Translations under genes and position numbers: made by a program
Assembly: GCA_019648995.1 (NCBI GenBank)
Contig: BLXT01005626.1
Location: forward strand, 72,781 to 94,906
Reading direction: 5' to 3'
Source: Plakobranchus ocellatus
Lineage: Eukaryota > Mollusca > Gastropoda > Plakobranchidae
Length of the DNA stretch: 22,126 nucleotides
Part shown: positions 17,977 through 22,126 of the stretch, piece by piece
Layout of the letters: each line of letters opens with the position of its first letter
Position numbering within the stretch: the first letter of the stretch is position 1
The notes under the pieces: model-generated
What the model was told of the DNA's origin: nothing
Databases searched by the model: none
The model's input: the letters and a program-made list of their open reading frames with translations, nothing else

Positions 17977-18366
17977 CTAACACAGTCTCGACAGCACGTC
18001 TGCATGGACATTCTCAGATCCAGGGATAAGAACAACCTGGAACGAAAATTCCTGCAATGCCAAAGCCCATCTCATCAGGCGTGCATTCTTCGGGGAACCT
18101 GCTCTAAGGTATGACAGAATATCCTGAAACTCTATTAACAACTCCTTAAGAGGCTGAACCTGAGAAGAGGTTAAACTCAGATCAATGGCAACTGTACACT
18201 CTATTAACAACTCCTTAAGAGGCTGAACCTGAGAAGAGGTTAAACTCAGATCAATGGCAACTGTACCACTTTCTGACACCAAAGGCGGAGTCGTAACCAA
18301 TGAACCTATCTCACCACCATCCTCTTGGAGATGGCCGACACATACGCAGTAGGCCCTGCGAAACAA
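17977..18366 (-). pseudogene. Ty3/gypsy pre-RT linker joined to RNase H C-terminus
   Basis: The frame reads SLTSSQVQPLKELLIE, the conserved linker that normally precedes the reverse transcriptase fingers (L-x-x-Q...L..LL.EF.DI). This segment occurs twice because of a tandem duplication. After FQDI the frame jumps directly to YLRAGSPKNARLMRWALAL and ENVHADVLSRL, the extreme end of the gypsy RNase H domain. The complete RT, including its YxDD motif, and most of RNase H are therefore deleted, with the frame preserved across the junction. Sequence between the integrase end and this frame (18366-18590) is also coding-like (KRSPYASPSPSDNLDK) in a neighbouring frame, supporting continuity with the integrase. 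No activity is possible. Confidence 0.8.
18129..18266. repeat. Perfect 69-bp tandem duplication
   Basis: Bases 18129-18197 are repeated exactly at 18198-18266. The 69-nt unit is 23 codons long and keeps the linker frame open. No difference between copies is visible, so the duplication is recent relative to the other damage or has been homogenised. Confidence 0.95.
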
Positions 18367-18592
18367 ATAGTTTCACAAAATTGAAGATCCGAATCACGAT
18401 TAGGATCCAATTCCTTATCAACAACAGTATCATATCAACACTCAAAGTAGACTCGACTGTACTTAGCGAACTGAAAGGAAATACAGTCGGATCACATAAT
18501 GATGTCACACCAGCAACTGCCTGATTAGAGCATGCGTTGTCAACTTTATCCAAGTTATCACTAGGAGAAGGAGAAGCGTAAGGGCTACGCTT

Positions 18593-19718
18593 CTATTTCT
18601 GGAGTAGATTCACATGAAAGTACACTTCCGATCACCGAGATCCACAAGGTAAATAATACTCGTGCGTTTCTCAACCACCCTGTAAAGGTCCATTATATAG
18701 GGCAACACAAGTTTATTGTCTGAAGTAGGGAGTAATACCAAAACTTCATCACCTGGAACAAAATGTTTCAACTTTGACTTTGGTTCATGACGAAGTCGAC
18801 TTTCATCATTCGAATCTCAAACTGAATCCTGTGCAAGTCGCCAACCCGTCCTTATTTGGTTATGTAGGTCTATAACATAATGGTACTGGAATGATGTTTC
18901 ACCAGAAAGATCCTTATTGAGGAAAAAATCACTCAGAATCTGCATTGGACCCCTGGGAGCTCTACCAAAGAGTAGGAAAAAAGGGATGAATGAACTTGAT
19001 TTCTGTAGGCAAATAATGCCGCAGGTACAAAGCGATTCCATTCCGTAGGAGATTCATGTGACAGCTTCCTGATCATAGACTTAAGTGTGGAATGAAAACG
19101 TTCAACAATTCTGTTAGTCTGAGGATGATACGGAGTGGAGACAAAGCGTTTGATGTTGCACAGACTATTGAATTCTGCCAACAACTTGGACATGAATTGT
19201 TGACCACGATCTGACTGGATTTCCATAGGAAAACCAAGTTTGACAAAAATAGAAAAGAGGGCTTCAGCCACATCTTTAGCCGTAATCCTGTGCAGTGGGA
19301 CGGCCTCCGCCCAACGCGAAGATACATCCACAAGCGTTAACAGATACTCATACCTATCACTTGAAAGTAGAAGCGGACCAACAAGATCAATCATAACTCT
19401 CTCAAATGGTTCACCAACAATCGGGACCGGTTGGAACGGCGCTGGCCGATCTCGACCAGTGCGAGGTTTAATCTGGCACAAGTGACAAGAAGTGGTGTAG
19501 TTCTTGACATCTGAACACACACCAGGCCAAGAAAAGCGAGTACGTATAGCTGATAAAGTCTTTTGAAAACTCGAATGATCCGCTAAATCAGACTCATGCG
19601 CGTATGACAGTACTAGTTGGCGCAGCGATTCAGGCACTGCAATAGTAGTCTGAACTGTGGCAAATTTCGACTTAGCATGAAGTCGGTTAAGAACTCCATC
19701 CTCAACCTGAAATGACAC
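18593..19718 (-). pseudogene. Ty3/gypsy integrase with HHCC and DD35E, frameshifted
   Basis: The first 261-codon frame carries the HHCC zinc-binding domain (His41, His48, Cys78, Cys81) and the catalytic core: Asp111 in MIDLVGP, Asp170 in QSDRGQQF and Glu206 in NRIVERFH, with 35 residues between the second and third (DD35E). The frame shifts near 18992 into FIPFFLLFGRAPRGPMQ and meets a TGA at 18817-18819. It then continues through LKHFVPGDEVLVLLP and YRVVEK..YLVDLGDR, the GPY/F-type C-terminal domain, and after another shift ends FHVNLLQK at 18593. In intact elements this enzyme inserts the cDNA into chromatin. All catalytic residues remain, but the frame is broken at least three times. The first codon given is an alternative start within an open frame; upstream pol is missing. 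Confidence 0.9.
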
Positions 19719-19758
19719 ACCAGCAACTGGTGGTTAACCAACACGTTTGAACCTTGGT

Positions 19759-19829
19759 GCTACACTAAATATCCAACTATGCTCAGCTAAAATCAAAACA
19801 TAATTTCACTAGTTGTAGTAGTTCCAACA
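19759..19829 (-). repeat. 5' partial LTR copy
   Basis: Matches 17598-17659 in the same orientation, with a 9-nt insertion (TGTAGTAGT-like duplication) and three substitutions. Similarity stops abruptly at 19759, and integrase sequence follows after about 40 nt. The rest of the LTR, the primer-binding site and gag have therefore been removed. Confidence 0.65.
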
Positions 19830-21739
19830 CACCTCACCCTAAACCAATGATTAAGCAACAGTGTTGACACAATCCAGGCCATGAAACCTCTCAACCATCA
19901 AAGAACGATTTCATTGCCCCAGGGCAATAAACCAGTTATCTGGATAACAGGTGATGATACCAATCAACCCTCGCTTTCTTGGTTGAACGATTTCATCACA
20001 CTGGATTTGTTGTGTTGAATTCGGTTAAGCCACTCTGGGACCAATTTATGCATTAAAGTGATACAAAACATACACCATCTTATAAGGCTAAACAGTTTTG
20101 AATTTAATAAACTACATGTAATTTACTTGATATATTTCAATGTGCCAGGTCAAAAATCAGTTTTTTTCAATCTCCTGAAAACTTTTTTCCATGTGGCATA
20201 GACAAACTCATTACATGATGTGTGGGAAAATAACTATAAGCAAGTATTCTGATTGCAGATAATTAGTTTCACAGTTTTTTGGCCTGCCAAGGTCTGCGGT
20301 CACAAGAACTAGGGGCTAGATGCTAGACTCAACATCAAATCTAACAACAAAATAAAGAGAAACAAGAGTGATGTTGGATTCTTTAACAATAATGTTAGCA
20401 ACAGATTTAGATCTACAAAAGTACATCTAGACTTGAGATGTAGACTAGATCTAGATCCAAATCTAGTGTAAAGCTACTTCTTTATTTTGTTGAAGAATAA
20501 GTAGGCTCCCTATGTTCGTAAAGGACACTTTGTTCAATTCTGACATCATTTTGCTAACATTACTATTTTATCTTAATTGTAAGGCGTCTGTGACACACTG
20601 AATTAGGAGTGAATTAAATATGTCAAATTAAAACAAAGAAAATCTCCTATCCAGAGAGGCAATAATTGGACAAGAACTCTTTCTCTATAGAAAGGCGTAA
20701 AATTGTTATCAAATTAGACAGCACATATGGACACAAATTTAAGAACAGCTACAGATAAGAGCCATACATGAAAACAAGATGATGAAATTATTGGAGAAGA
20801 ACAGTACATGTAATGCAGAAAATAACAGAACTACTAGAGGGTTTTATTAAACTTACATCACTGTTACAATAATACATGTAAAAGTATTAGGCAATAACCA
20901 TGCTAGAGGAAATCAGCAATTAAAATATGTACAAGATATTTACTAGAAGTAAACATAGCATGAGTAGTAGTATAAATGTGGGGCCTACAAACAGTAAGCA
21001 ATAGAGTGAATGAGTATTTTTATTCATAACATGGTAAGATTAAGTTAATATGGAGAGGAGGGGCTGATATTCCCACCCAAGTTCAGGTTGAGATGACAAA
21101 CTTTTTAAATTCTTCCACAGGGCCAGAAAAACAAAAGCCAGCTAAAAATAAATCTTTGTCTGAATATGCACTGGTGATTACATGGACACATGTCCGAGTA
21201 ATGTAGTCATGCATATTTTTTTTTTTAATAATAATGGATCCATATTATAATAAATAGTCAATTGTTTATATCCTCATGTTGCTAACATTTTGGCGTAAGT
21301 CTTTTTGCTAGTTTTGAGACAATCAAACATGAACAAAGAGACTTTTTTATTGCAAGCTTGCTGCAGATATCAAATGTAACATTGCATATAATATTCAATA
21401 CGGTTTTCCCACGAGACACTAAAATTGTGGGATAGAGAGGATTAAAACCATTTTGCAACTAGGCATTATGACTTACTCCATTTTGTAAATGATTTAAGCC
21501 AGAATGTCAGACCATTTGGCACATTTGATTTATCTTATTGATGATTAGGCACTTTCACAGTGCCAGCAGTACTTAACTTTAGATATTTTATTCAGAAATC
21601 TAGCGATTTCATTTGTTTTGATGGTTAATCTCCCGAATGTGTCAGTACACATTTTACCTCTCCTGATTTGTTTTTGGCAGCATTTACCACTTTGCAGACC
21701 TACCGATGGCACGGTCAAAGGGCAGTTAAACTTCATTGT
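19830..21739. other. Non-coding stretch, no gene recognised
   Basis: No open frame with a recognised motif. Small features are a near-perfect hairpin ATTGCCC/GGGCAAT at 19913-19928, the hairpin repeat related to 7936 at 19948-19999, and a short AGATCT/TCTAGA-rich patch at about 20405-20465 like the tract at 1510-2220. The rest is AT-rich spacer. Confidence 0.45.
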
Positions 21740-21761
21740 AAAAAAAAAAAAAAAAAAAAAA
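21740..21761 (+). repeat. 22-nt A run, possible retroposon tail
   Basis: An uninterrupted run of 22 adenines. It could be the poly(A) tail of a plus-strand retroposed sequence ending here. No canonical AATAAA lies within 30 nt upstream, and no matching body or target-site duplication was recognised. Confidence 0.6.
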
Positions 21762-21857
21762 TTAAATGAATTACAAATTAAATCTGCTTGTTTAGCACAG
21801 TGCAGGTGATAGGCAGTATAATCTGTTTAAACCATCATTTTCATTTCTGCTTATTGG

Positions 21858-22126
21858 ATGGAGATAAAGAGTTTAGATAGATATAAAACTGGCCTGCATG
21901 CTGCAGCTGCCACAATCAGCCTGGAAAAGACCCTAACCGTTTGCTCTCTATACCTGCCTCCCAATTCCCCAGTTTCGAAACTTTCTCTGGCTGAGCTCTT
22001 TGAGCAGCTTCCGAAGCCCTTTCTTGTGCTGGGAGACTTCAACGCGCATTCACCTGCGTGGAGGGACTCCCGCCGGGATGGGCGGGGAGGATGCTCGAAG
22101 AGTTCACAGCTGAAAATGACTTGATC
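21858..22126 (+). pseudogene. Non-LTR retrotransposon APE endonuclease domain (partial)
   Basis: Part of the N-terminal apurinic/apyrimidinic-type endonuclease of a non-LTR ORF2 (Jockey/CR1-like by look). Visible motifs are LTVCSLYLPPN, the conserved strand in the middle of the domain, and PFLVLGDFNAHSPAWRD, containing the catalytic GDFN Asp and Asn. Sequence up to RRDGRG is in one frame. The remainder (MLEEFTAENDL) continues one frame off, so a base appears to be missing near 22085-22092. The conserved first half of the domain is absent before about 21858, suggesting 5' truncation, and the window ends within the domain. This enzyme nicks the target DNA to prime reverse transcription. The reading frame beyond the window is unknown. 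Confidence 0.85.

Larger units (their letters stand above)
17598..19829 (-). mobile_element. Internally deleted Ty3/gypsy element, INT-first order
   Basis: Minus-strand LTR retrotransposon remnant. Going 5' to 3' on the minus strand: a partial LTR (19829-19759), integrase (19718 to about 18593), a spacer, a pre-RT linker, the extreme C-terminus of RNase H (stop near 17977), a polypurine tract (17664-17673) and the start of the other LTR (17659 downwards). Gag, protease, reverse transcriptase and most of RNase H are missing. Integrase upstream of the RT/RH module is the reverse of the usual Ty3/gypsy order and matches gmr1-like elements. The copy is dead but structurally informative. A 4-6 bp target-site duplication could not be identified. 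Confidence 0.75.

Noticed and set aside
1-22126. CRISPR arrays, rRNA genes, bacterial promoters or terminators
   Set aside because: No regularly spaced repeats with unique spacers and no rRNA signature sequences; the window is eukaryotic in character.

Overview
This looks like nuclear DNA from a metazoan, most plausibly a mollusc and perhaps a gastropod. No bacterial-style operons, ribosome binding sites or origins are visible. The sequence is AT-rich and has long non-coding stretches, microsatellites, tRNA-derived SINE-like repeats and decayed pieces of several animal transposon classes (piggyBac, Ty3/gypsy, two non-LTR retrotransposon fragments). The mollusc assignment is inference, from overall texture and the palindromic AGATCT-rich satellite-like tract; nothing here fixes the species. 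I recognise no intact host gene.

Layout. 1-3460: non-coding, with a hairpin, a pair of 18-nt palindromic units, an AGATCT/TCTAGA-rich tract (about 1500-2220), a possible tRNA-like SINE head and an old duplication of about 125 nt. 3463-3646 (-): 3' end of a non-LTR retrotransposon ORF2 with a short TGA-repeat tail. 3650-8470: mostly non-coding, holding GGGGTAA/TTACCCC motifs, a tRNA-derived SINE (5797-6049, -), an unrecognised purine-rich ORF with V-P-E spacing (6473-6790, -) and a recursive-splice-site-like motif at 7543-7560.

8471-11091 (-): the centre of the window. A broken OTU-type cysteine protease-like region runs, without a visible gap, into a broken piggyBac transposase that keeps all three DDD aspartates and a C-terminal Cys/His zinc module. 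The two may be one OTU-piggyBac protein. 11092-11900 is a candidate shared divergent upstream region with a 16-nt inverted repeat. 12015-14206 (+): a divergently oriented pseudogene of a widespread invertebrate repetitive family (I believe the DUF7869 type), with a 39-nt minisatellite near its N-terminal part.

14210-17590: a (AG)36 microsatellite, an RFX X-box/YY1-like/TATA cluster (15434-15481) and a disrupted Lys/Glu-rich coding remnant. 17598-19829 (-): an internally deleted Ty3/gypsy LTR element in which integrase lies upstream of the pre-RT linker and the RNase H end. That is the reversed pol order known from gmr1-like elements. It is flanked by partial LTR repeats and has a polypurine tract. 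19830-21740: non-coding. 21740-22126 (+): a 22-nt A run, then an APE-type endonuclease domain of a second non-LTR element cut off by the window end.

Nothing here works together as a pathway; the window is a set of transposon relics in non-coding DNA. Frameshifts were located by eye from changes of the conserved reading frame, so their exact positions carry an uncertainty of several bases.
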